Position numbers and translations under genes: made by a program. Positions 44,820-56,789 of a DNA stretch of 64,000 nt are shown here, piece after piece (within the stretch, counting starts at the first letter, position 1; each line of letters opens with the position of its first letter). The notes beneath the pieces were generated by a model. That model made no database searches. It saw only the letters and a program-made list of their open reading frames with translations, and was not told the origin of the DNA. The stretch is from Pholiota molesta (Eukaryota > Basidiomycota > Agaricomycetes > Agaricales > Strophariaceae). The stretch covers positions 310,001 through 374,000 of the forward strand of contig JACGCK010000012.1 of NCBI GenBank assembly GCA_014925825.1. The letters run 5' to 3'.

Positions 44820-46154
44820 TCACTCATTGGTAATGTATGCGACAATCAGTTCAGGCTGGACATAGTCATAATAAGGATTCACGACTTCAACTTTGTCCAC
44901 AAGATCTCCATTCTCGAATCCAAGGACATCGCTCGGATTACCAAAATCGTGAGCCCCATGTTCGTGATACAGATTCCATAGAGGTGTTAGTTTGAATTGG
45001 CCGGCACATACGACCACGGGTGTGCTATGCGCCTTGGCTGCAGTGGCGACCATTAATGATCCACTGACGGCAAACATGCCGCCGTTCGCGAGAATGACAT
45101 GGGCGCCGAGGATTACTTTGTTCACTCGGGACATCAGGGCAAATATTGAGGAATCAGGGACGAGGAACGTAGATATGCCTGCTTCAGATAGCGATTTAGC
45201 CATTTTGCGACCGTCATATCTGTAGCAGAATAGAATTTAGAATATTACATCATACATCAAGCATGGAAAGGGAGACGAACGATGGTGCTGTCTCAGCAAT
45301 AATGACGGAATAATTGTGTGAATGAGCAGCCGACTTCAGGAATTGTTCGACCGTTTTTGACATTCCGAGTGTCAGAATAATTTCACTGTGAGAAATCGAA
45401 GGGTCAGATAAAAAGACGCTGAGACGCTGGTGCCGCGCCCTTACTCAGAGTGAATGTGATCCTTGGCATTCTTTGAGATATTATCGTACACCGTTTCGAG
45501 CTCGTCCAATACATCTTGGATGCCTCCATAAGGACAGGCTTCAGCCCTCGCGCAAATGAATCGGGGTCATCGGATCGTTCTCTCGCAATGTGCCCTTGCT
45601 CTCGGATTTAGGGAGCAGCGCATGAGTTTTTCTTGGCTGGCCTTGCAGCACGAATTGATATTGAAAACGATGCAGGCTTCGCGGCGACCGTTCCGCGCGT
45701 CGCGGTGTGGAATTCCTCGCGGATGTGGTGTAGAACTTTGCGCACCGTGTTCCCCACGGAGTGTCTATTAAAATAGATATCACGTTAGTATTCGCTCCTC
45801 TATTTCCGATCTTGGGAGAAAACGCAGGCCCGGTCTGACGAGAGCTTGGACATACCCTTCGGTTGTGCGTCGACCAATCTGCGCCCTGCGTCCCGGATGA
45901 TCGCCACGAGCTGCTCGAGATTTGAGAATCGGGCCTTGAGATGACCTGGCGGAGGACGAGGAGCGTCTCTATGCAGCGGCGCGCGAGCCGACGATCTGTC
46001 TGCGGAGTAGGGATGCGTTTAGGATGAACAAACACGCTCGGCGGTGTGGCTTTATAGCAGCCAGGACGAAGGGATGTTACTGACCGCCGCCTAGCTTCTG
46101 CGCAAGGACTTCGACAGAACGGCTTGTCGCTGCGCTGCGGGGTTCTGAGACCAT
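44820..46154 (-). CDS. GCD7: eIF2B subunit beta (Gcd7)
   Basis: eIF2B-beta belongs to the regulatory subcomplex of the nucleotide exchange factor that recycles eIF2. Start ATG 46154 (VEVLAQKLGGG). The order follows the family: RRCIETLLVLRQVIS, FSNLEQLVAIIRDAGRRLVD, VRKVLHHIREEFH, DVLDELETVYDNISKNAKD, then NYSVIIAETAPS, YDGRKMAKSLSEAGISTFLV, FALMSRVNKVILGAHVILAN, HSTPVVVCAGQFKL, and the C-terminal VNPYYDYVQPELIVAYITN. At least four frame slips (near 45937, 45670, 45543 and 45521) interrupt the N-terminal half; the ones resolved each need one added base. Six or more introns. It follows TRP5 on the same strand after 245 bp. Confidence 0.9.
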
Positions 46155-46399
46155 GGTTGGGATGTTAGGAGGAGATGGGCCGGCGATGGGAGATGGTGAG
46201 CGTGTGGATGCCAAGTCCGAGTCATAAATTGTTTGATCGCATCCCGATTTGGCAACTCTCAGGGTTGTGTTCTCGGCAAACGAATCGTCATCCAAAGATA
46301 AGATTCGTCGTGTGCGCCCTCTAAACTCGTATTTTACATTCCGTGGCAACTGGTTACTGGTCTACGTGGTATCTTTACACTTATAATAGGTAGATATTT

Positions 46400-49003
46400 T
46401 CAGAGACCAGCATGGGGCACATGCCAGTCGAGTCTCTCTGCCCATTTGGGCAATACCTGAGAATCTGTTCAACATCTTTGTCACCACGTCCCGACAAGCA
46501 CTACAGTTCAAACGATTATTACATGTTGAGAGAAAAAAAGATATAAGACGTACCACCACGATATCCTGGTCCTTTGGCAGGGTTTTGGCGATCTTCATAG
46601 CTTCCCAGATGGCATGCGATGACTCCAAGCTATAACACAAACATGTTGTACAATTCTTCCACAGGCATAATATGAATATATTACCAGGAATAATTCCTCG
46701 CGCTGAGTCAATATCCTGAAGCCTCTAAGCGCTTCCTCGTCAGTAGCCACGACGTACTCGGCGCGGCCACTGTCCTTCAACCAAGCGTGCTCAGGACCGA
46801 CACCAGGTAATCCAACCCGCGCTGATCGAGTGCGTCTCGATGATCTGGCCAGTCTTGGATTGGAGGACATAGGTTCTGACTCCATGGAGAACACCCGGTT
46901 GCCCCATTGAGAGTGTGGCGCTGTGGCGGTCTCCATCAATACCTACAACCCACAACATGATAAGCATCTATACGAGCGCTAAAGAAAAAAGAATTCGTTT
47001 ACCTTCTCCACCAGCCTCTACACCGACCAAGCGTACGTTCTTATCGCCAATGAAGTCGTAGAATGTACCGATAGCATTACTTCCGCCTCCAACGCAGGCC
47101 ACGACTACATCGGGCAGCTTGCCGCGCGCAGCCTGGATCTGCTGCTTGATCTCCTCGCCGATGACTTTCTGGAAGTCGCGCACGAGGGTGGGAAAGGATG
47201 GGGTCCGATGGCAGATCCACGAGATAGTGCGTGGTCGATAAGTTGGTACCCAATCACGGAAAGCCTCGTTGACCGCATCTTCAGTGTACATGAGCCAGAG
47301 GTACAGGGACACCTATATTTATTCTGTTAACGCATGGCTTCCGGAGAATAAAAATAGGTTACCTTGGCGCCCAACATCTCTATCCTGAAAACGTTGAGGG
47401 CTTGGCGACGAACGTCCTCGGAGCCCATATAGATGACGCATTCCATGCCGAACTTTGCGCAGACAGTCGCGGTGGCCACACCGTGTTGTCCGCACCAGTT
47501 TCAGCGATGATCCTGGTCTTTCCTAACCGGCGGGCAAGGAGAATCTATCATATTATGTGAATAAGATTCATTGTCTATACAGATCTGATGACTACCTGTC
47601 CGATGGCATTGTTGATTTTGTGAGAACCGGTGTGGTTGAGGTCCTCCCGCTTCAACCAGATTTAGCTCCCCAGCATCCTCGGTCAAGTTCTTCGCAAGAT
47701 AAATTTGCGAAGGACGATTATGTAACCGAAATGGCTGCGGAGTTCCTCGTGGAACTTGGGATCAGCCATGGCAGACTTGTGCGCCGCTTCGAGCTCAGCA
47801 AGACAGTCAACGAGAGCTTCGGGGACGTATTGGCCCCGAACTGCCCGAAGCGCTGGGGCAGAACTTGTTTTCGGCGGAGAGTACTGTAAGTGGCGCTGGG
47901 CTTTTGGGTGTGGGCGAGTGATGCGAGGCGCTGAAGGCGAACCACGCGAGAGGGATCGCCCTTCATACTGATTTCGCGGCAATAAGCCTCGACGTGTGAG
48001 CGACTTCACTTGGAGGTGCTGTTTTGATGATGTGCACAAGTCGGCTGCCGATGACCACACCATCAGCTCCGGCGTCGCGACTGTCTCGAAGTGTGCGCGA
48101 GTAGCGACTCCGAAGCCAACGGCGAGAGGTATCTCGGTGAATTGGCGAATACGAGCGATGATATTCGGCAGAGCGGTGTTCATCTGTCCTTGCACTGATG
48201 AACCAGTGGTACCCATCTAATTAAATGCTAAGTCGCAGAGATAACTTGATCGGAGTTCGGATGCTTACTTTTGAAACGACATAATAAAAGTATCGGCAAT
48301 GGATGCGAGGAATGGATTCGAGCAAGAGTGGTGGAAGGAGCGATCAATGGAACATAAGATAATCTTGGGGACTGTCAGAATGATGATCGAGATGCAAAGT
48401 AGCCATGCGCGTACTTTGCTTTAGTGCACTTTTCTCTGAAAGTGATAGCTTCCTCAGGAGGAAGTCGACCATGATGAACCCATTTGCACCAGCCTCGCCG
48501 CATCTTGAATGGCCTTGTCTTCTCCATAGGATAGTAGTGGGTTGTAGTAGCCTAAAAATTAAATCAGCATGATAATACATCTGACAACATAGATGTACCC
48601 ATGAGAGAACGGGGGCCTGCATCCTATTTCGAGCTTCCTTAGCTGGCCAGGACCTTTGTGTAATCCATGTCACTTTGGAGGGCGATCTAACAATATTTCC
48701 AGATGAATATGATATCTTGCGGAGTGTCTTGTCTGCAGACATACAGTGTTCGTCTCCTGGATGACGGGTCCATCCGCATGGGATCAGAGAATGGCATCCC
48801 AAGCTCATAATATCCGCTCCTCCAGCCTCCATTGCCAGCAGTATGGGGACAGTATCTGTTCCCGAGGATATCCAGCAGTCACGAAAGTCACGAAAGCGGG
48901 CACCCCTACAGGTCGCAGTAGGGTCAGATTTTGCGCAGATGTCAGAAAACAAGAAACATGCCTCTGCATGCTTTTTCTGGAATACTTGCTTGAGGCCTTC
49001 CAT
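46400..49003 (-). CDS. TRP5: Bifunctional tryptophan synthase (TrpA-TrpB fusion)
   Basis: It makes tryptophan from indole-3-glycerol phosphate and serine; fungi fuse alpha to beta. Start ATG 49003 ([15 protein letters not shown]). The alpha part includes [29 protein letters not shown] and [16 protein letters not shown]. The beta part has [17 protein letters not shown], the PLP lysine site ([18 protein letters not shown]), [12 protein letters not shown], the phosphate loop ([10 protein letters not shown]), [30 protein letters not shown] and [14 protein letters not shown] before TGA at 46400. Frame slips are frequent. One resolves exactly at 47491-47492: a third C on the plus strand restores [12 protein letters not shown]. 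Ten or so introns. It diverges from the asparaginase gene with 228 bp between starts. Confidence 0.92.
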
Positions 49004-49231
49004 AGCGTAGTTTGTGCAGTATGAGGAAGGATAAATGGCTGGAGTTTTAGTTTATGACTCCGTATCGTGAATATCTTACCGAGGCACGTGATCGTCGGGT
49101 CGAGATCGGATCGGAGCTAAAAAAAGAAACGCATCATCATATATGGCTTGCTCGACGCGTCCTGCATTCTTCCAACGCTCCAGCTCACCGTCTTTCTCCC
49201 ATCTGCTGTCGCTGCATCTCCGGAGAATCTT

Positions 49232-51838
49232 ATGGAACCGTCCCGCACGACTGATGAGTCCCGTGTGCTGGTCATCTACACAGGTGCGCTCCGCGGATCT
49301 AATACTTTGTCGCGTGAGGTGCGGCCATGCTGAATCACGATAACTATGGGCAGGGGGGACTATTGGCATGCTTGTGGGCCACCAGGGATACGTACCTGAG
49401 CCGTATTTCTTAACCCAAAGCTTGCGGAGTCAAAATCGCTTCCACGATCCTCTTGAAGATTCCCTGTTCTCTCATGCGGGATCCGTACAAGGATACCGGG
49501 ATTGGAGCGCTGGGAGCGGTAGGTCGAGCCCCGTCGGGAGTACCGTGAGCGCTCCTTCCCCGAGGACCCGCAGGTACCCACACTGCTTGTGCGGTCATCT
49601 AGACCTATTGGCGTTACAGCAGCGCTCGATCCTGGTCCAGCGCCCTCGTGGCGAAACCAACCTCAATGTGTCAAGGTCGCCGACAACGTATACGAAGCAA
49701 ATTTGCCTAGCCTCATTACCCCTAGAACTAAAGTCCCGGGAAAGAATGGTTCAAAGGCGATCAGATATGCCATATTGGAAGTGAGTTATTGCCTTTTTGA
49801 CGATGTTCCAAAGATCTTATCTACCAAGGCTTAGTGGAATCCATTGCTTGATAGCAGTAACATGGACATTCAGGGTATGCCCATGCACTTCTATGTGAAA
49901 CTTTTTATATATGCTAATTCTTTTAAAAGATTGGATCCGGATAGCCACAGAAATTGAACTCAACTATACATTCGACGCATTTGTCATTCTCCACGGTACA
50001 GATACCATGGCATATACTTCCAGTGCCCTCAGTTTTCTTTTAGAAGATCTAGGAAAAACAGTGGTAAGAAAAGACTTAAACACCCTATATACCCAAGTAA
50101 TGACTGCTTTAGATATTGACCGGAGCCCAAATCCCTCTATCGCAATTGCGAAATGACGCTGTTGACAATCTTATGGGCGCGTTGACTATTGCTGGCCATT
50201 ATATTATACCAGGCAAGCTTTCCTTACAAAAATATCAAAATCTTCCTAATCAGCGGATCCTCCTTTGGCCTACAGAGTGTTGCTTGTATTTCAATCATAC
50301 CTTATACAGAGGAAACCGCGTCACGAAAATGTCGGCATACGATTTAGGCGCCTTTGACAGCCCTAACTTTCCTCCACTTGTAAATGGTGAGTGATGCGAT
50401 GAAAATAGGCTTGTGCATTTCTCTAACTCTTGAAACAGTGGGAATAGACATTGTGGTCAACTGGAATGATGTTATTCGCCAAACAAGTCTCCGAAGATTC
50501 AAGGCGCATAAAAGTGCGCCTCCATATCTGCCGCATCGTTTTCTTGACTAATTTTTATTTTATTACAGAGATGAGCCCTCATGTTGGTATGTAAATGTCT
50601 ATCAGAAAAATTTCCGCCACGTCTAATGACCCTATGTCATAGCCACTCTCCGTCTCTTTCCGGGTATTTCGGGCGCTACAATAAAGGCATTTTGTATGCC
50701 GCCTATCCTCGGCGTTGTTTAGAAACATTCGGCGCCGGAAATGCTCCTCAACGACCCGACGTAGTAGAAGCCTTGAAAGAGGCCTGCGATCGTGGTGTCG
50801 TGGTGGTAGCCATAACACAATGCTCCAAAGGTTCGGTATCTGACGCCTATGAGACTGGACGCACGCTCTTGAAGGCTGGCGTAATTCCCGGGGGCGATAT
50901 GACTCCAGAAGTAAGCGTTCCGTATAGATGATTTCGAATTTAAAACTAACTCAAAAACCTTGATCCAAGTGCGCTCTCACTAAACTCGGATACTTGCTGT
51001 CCAAACCAGAATTATCCCACCGGCAAGTCCGCGAGCTCATTGGAACTCCCCTCCGTGGCGAGCTCACGCGTCCCTCACGGCTGGTCACGCAGGACCCCAC
51101 AGTCGACAAAAATCTGGAGAACATCCAGGAGCTCCTGTCCCAGTTCGTCCGTCTCAGCCACGCACCCTCCAAAGCCGTCGTCCCGAGGATAGAGACACCG
51201 CCCGACCCTGCGACCGGCCACTCGACCGCACCCGACGCTGCCGCGCCGTGGTCGTGGACGGCGGCAGAGGCGGCGACGACCGAGGCGGTCCTCTTCCCGT
51301 TCCTCGTGCATCTCGCGGCGGCGAGGGACGATATTGAGAGTCTCAAGTACTGCCTGCGGCCTGTGGACGGCGACGACGCAGCGGAGGTCCTCAAGTTCGG
51401 CATGATTCCCGGTGGCATCGTCAACTGTCTCGAGGCGGGCTCTGGCAGGTCGCCATTGCATGTCGCGGCCTTGAATGGACACGCGAGAGCCGTCGAGCTC
51501 TTGCTGCGGGCTGGTGCCCTTGTCCATTTGCGAGATATGCTGGGACATACGGCGCTTTACTTGGTGCGTTGGGATCCGTGTGGTTTTTTTTGTTCTTTTT
51601 GCGCGGCTAATGTCTATGGGGTGCATGGCAGGCTGCGAGACAAGGTCATGAAAATGTTGTTGATTTGCTAGTCCAAGCCGGTGCGACACTGGGAGGATCT
51701 GACTTGCACTTCGTCAATTCTATAGTGGCAGAGGGTATGAAGACGCCCAACCATGATCCATTGCGAGTATGGATTAAAGCCGGATGGCGGCCTCAAAGCA
51801 AGTCTTCAAACGTGACTATCCCAAACGAAGTGGTATGA
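49232..51838 (+). CDS. Type I L-asparaginase with C-terminal ankyrin repeats
   Basis: It hydrolyses asparagine to aspartate and ammonia; no signal peptide, so probably cytosolic. Start ATG 49232 (MEPSRTTDESRVLVIYTG). The catalytic threonine motif GGTIGM is split by the first intron. The second site is HGTDTMAYTSSALSFLLEDL, followed by VTGAQIPLSQLRNDAVDNLMGAL, GAGNAPQRPDVVEALKEACD and QCSKGSVSDAYETG. The tail has at least two ankyrin units (GRSPLHVAALNGHARAVELLLRAG and, across an intron, LGHTALYLAARQGHENVVDLLV). Asparaginase-ankyrin fusions are known in fungi and animals. The frame slips at GGG 49536-49538, where one more G joins SSPVG to EYRERSF. Stop TGA 51836-51838. Confidence 0.9.
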
Positions 51839-51987
51839 GTAACTGAAGTTATTCCCAAATTCAAGAAAGTACACCATACTAAAGAAAACAGATTAAAGAA
51901 ATTCCAGGAAATAGAAAGGCGAAACCAAATACTACATACATAAAGTAAGTAACACCGCAGTAAAAGTTATGTAAAATACCTGCAAGA

Positions 51988-53934
51988 TCATTGTACGAGC
52001 TCAACGGACTCATTATCTGAAGCATCCTCTTGTCCTCCCTTGGAATTGCTATCGTTTCCTTCGCCGCTTATAAATTCGTATAATGTCCTCAGGAATAATG
52101 AAAGTTGGTCGCGTTCGAATGTGAATGTGTCGCTTAAGAATCCGAGTGAGGCAACGAATTCTGGTGATTCTTTGTCCAGCTCGCGGGGTATATAGTGCAC
52201 GGATTCTACCAGTTGATCCGCGCTGACGACGGGTTCTGAAGCGTCTGATCTCAGGTCGTGGCAAAGGCGCAAGGAGAAATATATGCCTAAACACAATCGG
52301 TATCAATGACTGAAATGAAAGTATAAGTTGGGTATGGTTTGCTCACTCTTAGGTATGGCGTCTTTATCGGTGACATCTTTGTAGGTATAACAACACGTCA
52401 GCAAACACTCGTCTGTTTTGAGGAATCGCCCGGCTGCACTTTGATGGAAGGCACGATGAGGTTGGTGAGATCCTCGTAGAATCTGATGACTTCGCCCATC
52501 TTGGGATCTTCATGAGGGGGTACCAGGCCTCCATTGGGACGCGCGACGGAGCCCACGGGCTGGCGTTGAGCTTTGGACATCAGAGTCTTGCTTCTCTCGA
52601 TTTCTGCTTTCAATTCGTATTGCAGATCCTTTTCTGTTAAATAATTGAAAGATAAGCGTCTGCCACTTGTATCGGAACGAACTAACAGGGCCATGGACTC
52701 ACTCTCTGTGTTTAAACCTGAATCTGTTCATCCTTATGCTTGAGGCTTTGGTCTCGTTCACGAATGGCTTCTTTGTACGATTCCAGCTGGTTTTGTAATT
52801 TCTCCATCTCTTTGTTTGCTTCATCGCGAGTGAGCAATTCAAACACTGCCTTCTTTCCAGATCGCAAGAGAGGATCGCTCTGCGCCAGTTTGGCTTTGAG
52901 GTCTTCAATTAGATTATCCTGGGCTAATGAGAGAAATGTGTTTTAATTGTTAAACCGACAGAATAATCCATTTTGATGTCTACCTCGTATTTGGGCTTGA
53001 TGTTGAGTTTCCATGCGTTCCAATAATTGTTCCGGCTCCGTATGTCGAACTTGTAATAGTTCTTTCAATTGCTCTGTTAGATCGGTTATGTGGGCATCGG
53101 CCTATAGGTCATGTCGTACACAAGTCAGCATGAAAACTGGTCAAGAGTCCATATACACGCACCTGAGATAGCTGTTCTTTCAGCCGCGCAATCTCTGCGT
53201 CCTGCTTTGCGGATAGCCGTGAGGGTGCCTTTGCGTTCTTTGATCCACGGGCGGCTGTTCGTTCAGGTTTGACATCGCCTCCTCTCCCTCCTCTACATCC
53301 ATGAGTTCCTCCGGCGCTTCAAGGACCTCGATGTCCATTTCCTCTACGCTTGGCTGACGTGCTTCGGTGCCGGCTTCTCTTTCGCCTTGCCTTTGCCTTT
53401 AGCGGCAGCTGATGCGAGCGCCTTGTTTCCCCCGTTCCCATTCACAGCGCTGGCCGGCTGCGCCACAGGTTTCTTTGATGCTGGTCGACCCTTTGGTTTG
53501 GGTGGAGGTGGTTCAATTTCCTCTATGTCCCCTTCTTCCACTTCTCCGTCGTCGACGTTATACACGCCCTCATCCTCCTCGACCTCCTGTTCTTGTTCCT
53601 GTTCCTGCTCCTGCTGTTTCCGACCGCGCGCTGCCGCCTTGGTCTTCTTCGCAGGGGGCTGGTCTTCGACATCGGAGTCTTCAACTGCAGTGGCCTTTCT
53701 GCGCGCTGCTGCTCCACCAGCTCCGGCAGCGGTTCTGGATGGCCCTGCCTGTGTGCGGCTACTGCTTGGTTTAGCGCTCGCCGCTGGTTTCGGCCTCTTG
53801 GGTGTCGTTGCTCCGAAGCCGCCTGTAGAACACGCGTCAAAGAAATGTGATACGATGATAGTTGTTTTAAATTGGCTTGCGATCAAAATATAGGAAGTAT
53901 ACGACGTACCGAAATCTTCTCCAGACTCGGACAT
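51988..53934 (-). CDS. Monopolin subunit Csm1/Pcs1-like protein
   Basis: Csm1/Pcs1 dimers clamp kinetochores to prevent merotelic attachment and, in budding yeast, co-orient sister kinetochores in meiosis I. Start ATG 53934 (MSESGEDFG). The N-terminal 180 residues are basic and disordered with an EQEQEQEQE run and an acidic VEEDEGVYNVDDGEVEEGD stretch. A central coiled coil follows (AKLAQSDPLLRSGKKAVF, KEMEKLQNQLESYKEAIRER). The C-terminal globular Csm1 domain has EVIRFYEDLTNLIVPSIKV, then FSLRLC and YIPRELDKESPEF with FLRTLYEFI. Two frame slips near 53270-53350 fit single missing bases. It is convergent with the asparaginase gene (149 bp apart). Confidence 0.78.
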
Positions 53935-54377
53935 GGTGGATTACGGGAAGTGACAAAAACGAGCGTGTGACAGATTAGCGACGCGCCGTAGCGCGAATGC
54001 ACGTGCCCATCAGACGCGTCGCGGCTCAGCGCCAGAGGAGAGGGGCATAAATTGGGCACAAAAAAGGCGCGACTACGAAATGATAGGGAAGGGCACGCAG
54101 ATATATATAACAGGCGAGGTAAGATAGTTCCAAGCTGTAGTAGTATTCTAGGTACAACGAGATTTGGAAATATATCAAAAGTTAGGTAGTATTGCTTATA
54201 TCGTCGTCCCAGAGTCGAAATATGTAGATCCCGCTTTCTACAAGAGTTACGCAAATGATGCACTCATAACAATGCATCCTAGTTTTAGCTTGGTACTCCC
54301 CAAAAGTTACACCAATATTCTAGAAGACAAGAATACGATGTTCTTTGTTGACGAACTGAAGGAATCATTCGTAATAA
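53935..54377. other. Intergenic between CSM1-like and F-box genes
   Basis: Holds the CSM1-like promoter and the F-box 3' flank. The plus-strand frame 54164-54424 mirrors the F-box gene end and is not called. Confidence 0.5.
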
Positions 54378-56153
54378 TCAGTAGAGGTATCTACGATCAT
54401 GAGAGAAACATACATCAGTTATGACTATATTGTCTTCGCAGCATCCTACTGCACACTGGATCCACTTGTCGTCCTCGTTATCTCCGATTTCATTCAATCG
54501 CACGTATGCAACATTTTTCCAATAAGGGAGACTTGTATCAAACTCCTCGGTGAACGGACTGGACCAATGTGGGAGGCAGCTGGACGAGAGATCGGCCCAA
54601 CCCGATGCCGATTCATCTTGATTCGACATTTGCGCGTCCCTTCGAAGCGCCAATGCGTTGAAGTCATAAAGACGCACCACAAGCTCACGTTGTCCATCCG
54701 ACTCTAATAATTCGCCAGATACGAACCTCGTTCCAAAAGTACTGCGCCTCCAGTCACCAACGGCGGGCGGTGGACCACCGACGGCGTGGTACGGCGGTGC
54801 GAAAAACATCCGGGTACCGTCTGAAATCCACGTCGAGTCCATCGCATTTTGGCAACTGGACTCCACAAGAGATATCAGGTACTGAGATGGTATGAAGTGG
54901 TTTAAGACATTGGGCTGGCCCGGCTCCGAGTCTTGGCAGAACGTTATTTGACCACTAAAAGAGAGTAATTGGGCCCTTGGAAGAAGGGAACTTGCTCGGC
55001 TTTCTGATACAAAGGTCCTGGCTCGAAATAAATTTGCATGGTGTCAGGACTTCCATTGAAATCGTCGACAAGACAGGGGTATATGAAAGTTTTTCTGTCT
55101 CGGATTTTGGAAAATTCTTGGCAGTCGGGTGATCCCTCCTTGAAGTTTACCACAGAAAGATAACAGTCACTTTCTATGATGGCAAATGCCACATACTGAT
55201 AAGACAGTATGCAGTGCGAGTCCAGATTCACGCTCTTATACGTATTCTAAGAGGCATAGAATTAGAGCTAAAATGGCAAGGTACGTTGGATTCGATGACG
55301 CACCAGCATCACCTTCCCAGTCTTCCACTCCCATACCAAGGCTTGGTCTTCCCCGGTACCGTTAATCAACAGGCTCACAATGTTCCCAAAAATTTGGCAA
55401 ACACTGCCCACGTTGTCGCTAATATCAATTCTTTTGTGATGAGGAAATTTCAATACAGGAATATCTGCGAATGGATGTGGTTTTCCCGCGGCCAAAGACC
55501 GCAAATGTACATGGTACTCGAATGTTGAGGTTAAGTTACTAAAGCCAAAGGGTTGCAGATACGACATGTCACAAGAGGGGTGGCTTACCCGTCTGAACTT
55601 CAACTAGAACGAGCAAATCTTGATATGGATCCATAGTAAAACTTTCTGTGGAAAATCCCCAATCGGGGTATAAAGTCCATGTCTTCTCTTTTATCCCTCG
55701 CAACTCAGAAGGGAGCTGATGGAAAGTAAATTGGTCTTTACGGTTTTTTTGACCCAGAACGCCTCCTGAAAGTTCAGTTTGTGGTATCCCGAGAGAATCG
55801 TTGGACATCATCATCGGGATGGTCAGCTCTTTGGTCCATTTCAATTGTTTCCACGCGGACTGGTGTTTTTTGAGAATGCTCAATCGATCCCCTGAAGAGG
55901 ATACAGGGTCGGGACAACCATCCAGCTGGCCACTGATAGCGAGCTCAATTGTATATTGTAATGAGGCGGTTTTATCTATCAAATGCTTGAAATTGAAGCA
56001 AACCTATAAGTTATCAACATTTTTAGACGCGCATATTAAGATGTAACTGTGGCATACCTGCATGCACGTCAAGAGAGTTCGATAGTCTGAAATATCCAAG
56101 ATGCGGACAATAAGTTCATTGGGAAGGATCATGGACTGTATAGTGTGTGTCAT
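54378..56153 (-). CDS. F-box protein, substrate-receptor type
   Basis: Start ATG 56153. Residues about 8-45 form an F-box (MILPNELIVRILDISDYRTLLTCMQVC, then FNFKHLIDKTASLQY), which would bind Skp1 in an SCF ligase. The remaining roughly 450 residues look like the divergent beta-rich C-terminus typical of large basidiomycete F-box families (VGSVCQIFGNIVSLLINGTGE, QALVWEWKTGKVM, NSLLVVK, FGTRFVSGELL). About five introns. The substrate cannot be told. The 3' end is uncertain: a stop occurs at 54378, but a short extra exon is possible. The DIRS-like element lies only 185 bp upstream of the start codon. Confidence 0.75.
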
Positions 56154-56338
56154 CGGCCCTTTCTTCTTGGAAGTTCAAACCAAGCTGATTTCGAGTGGCT
56201 TTTCGCCAACTTGAACTCGAAACTCGAAACTCAAAAAGAGTGAGGTTTCCTGTGCTGGGGGTAGTCGTATAGTGATGATGGATAGATAGAAAAGAACCAA
56301 ACTATGTCAGAAACGGAGAGCAACGGAGATTCCGGAAA

Positions 56339-56745
56339 TCGGGTTTAAATAAAATATTTACTCTAGTCCAATTATACCGACCCAGACTCGTAGTCACATG
56401 CGAAACACCTCACACTGGTTCTGAACTGTGTGAAAGAATTTTCTTTGTGCTGGTCAGCCGCACTTAGACACTGATGGCCACGCAGAGCTGGTCCGCCGCT
56501 CAACGCGAGTCTGCCTCAAAGCCACACTTGAACACTGACGGCCACGCAGAGCTGGTCCGCCGCTCAATGCGAGTCTGCCTCAGCAAGTGGATTAACTTTC
56601 GCCCGATATGTGACTCATGCAACACCAAAGAAAATTTAAGGAGACCTTCGCCCAGGCAAGGTTTGTCTCTTACTTTCATCATCCAAACCTTCCTTCGCTC
56701 TTTGCAGAGGCTCGCTCGACACTTGTCATTTCTTCAACTACCCTC
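56339..56745 (+). repeat. Split direct repeat A1 (left end)
   Basis: 407 bp starting TCGGGTTTAAAT and ending CTACCCTC, identical by eye to 61429-61835. As the 5' terminal segment it should hold the promoter. It contains a 64-bp-period tandem duplication. Confidence 0.93.
56461..56582 (+). repeat. Tandem duplication, 64-bp period, inside A1
   Basis: A unit starting CACTT, running through GGCCACGCAGAGCTGG and GTCTGCCTCA, occurs at 56461 and again at 56525 with a few mismatches. The same pair is present in A2 near 61551-61672. Confidence 0.85.
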
Positions 56746-56789
56746 AAATCGTTGCACTCTCATCGCTACACTCAAGCTTATTTTTAGAC

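Noticed and set aside
42600..49600. Reading GUF1, GCD7, TRP5 and asparaginase as a decaying pseudogene block
   Set aside because: All active-site motifs are intact and the resolved lesions are single missing bases, matching the error pattern seen elsewhere in the window.
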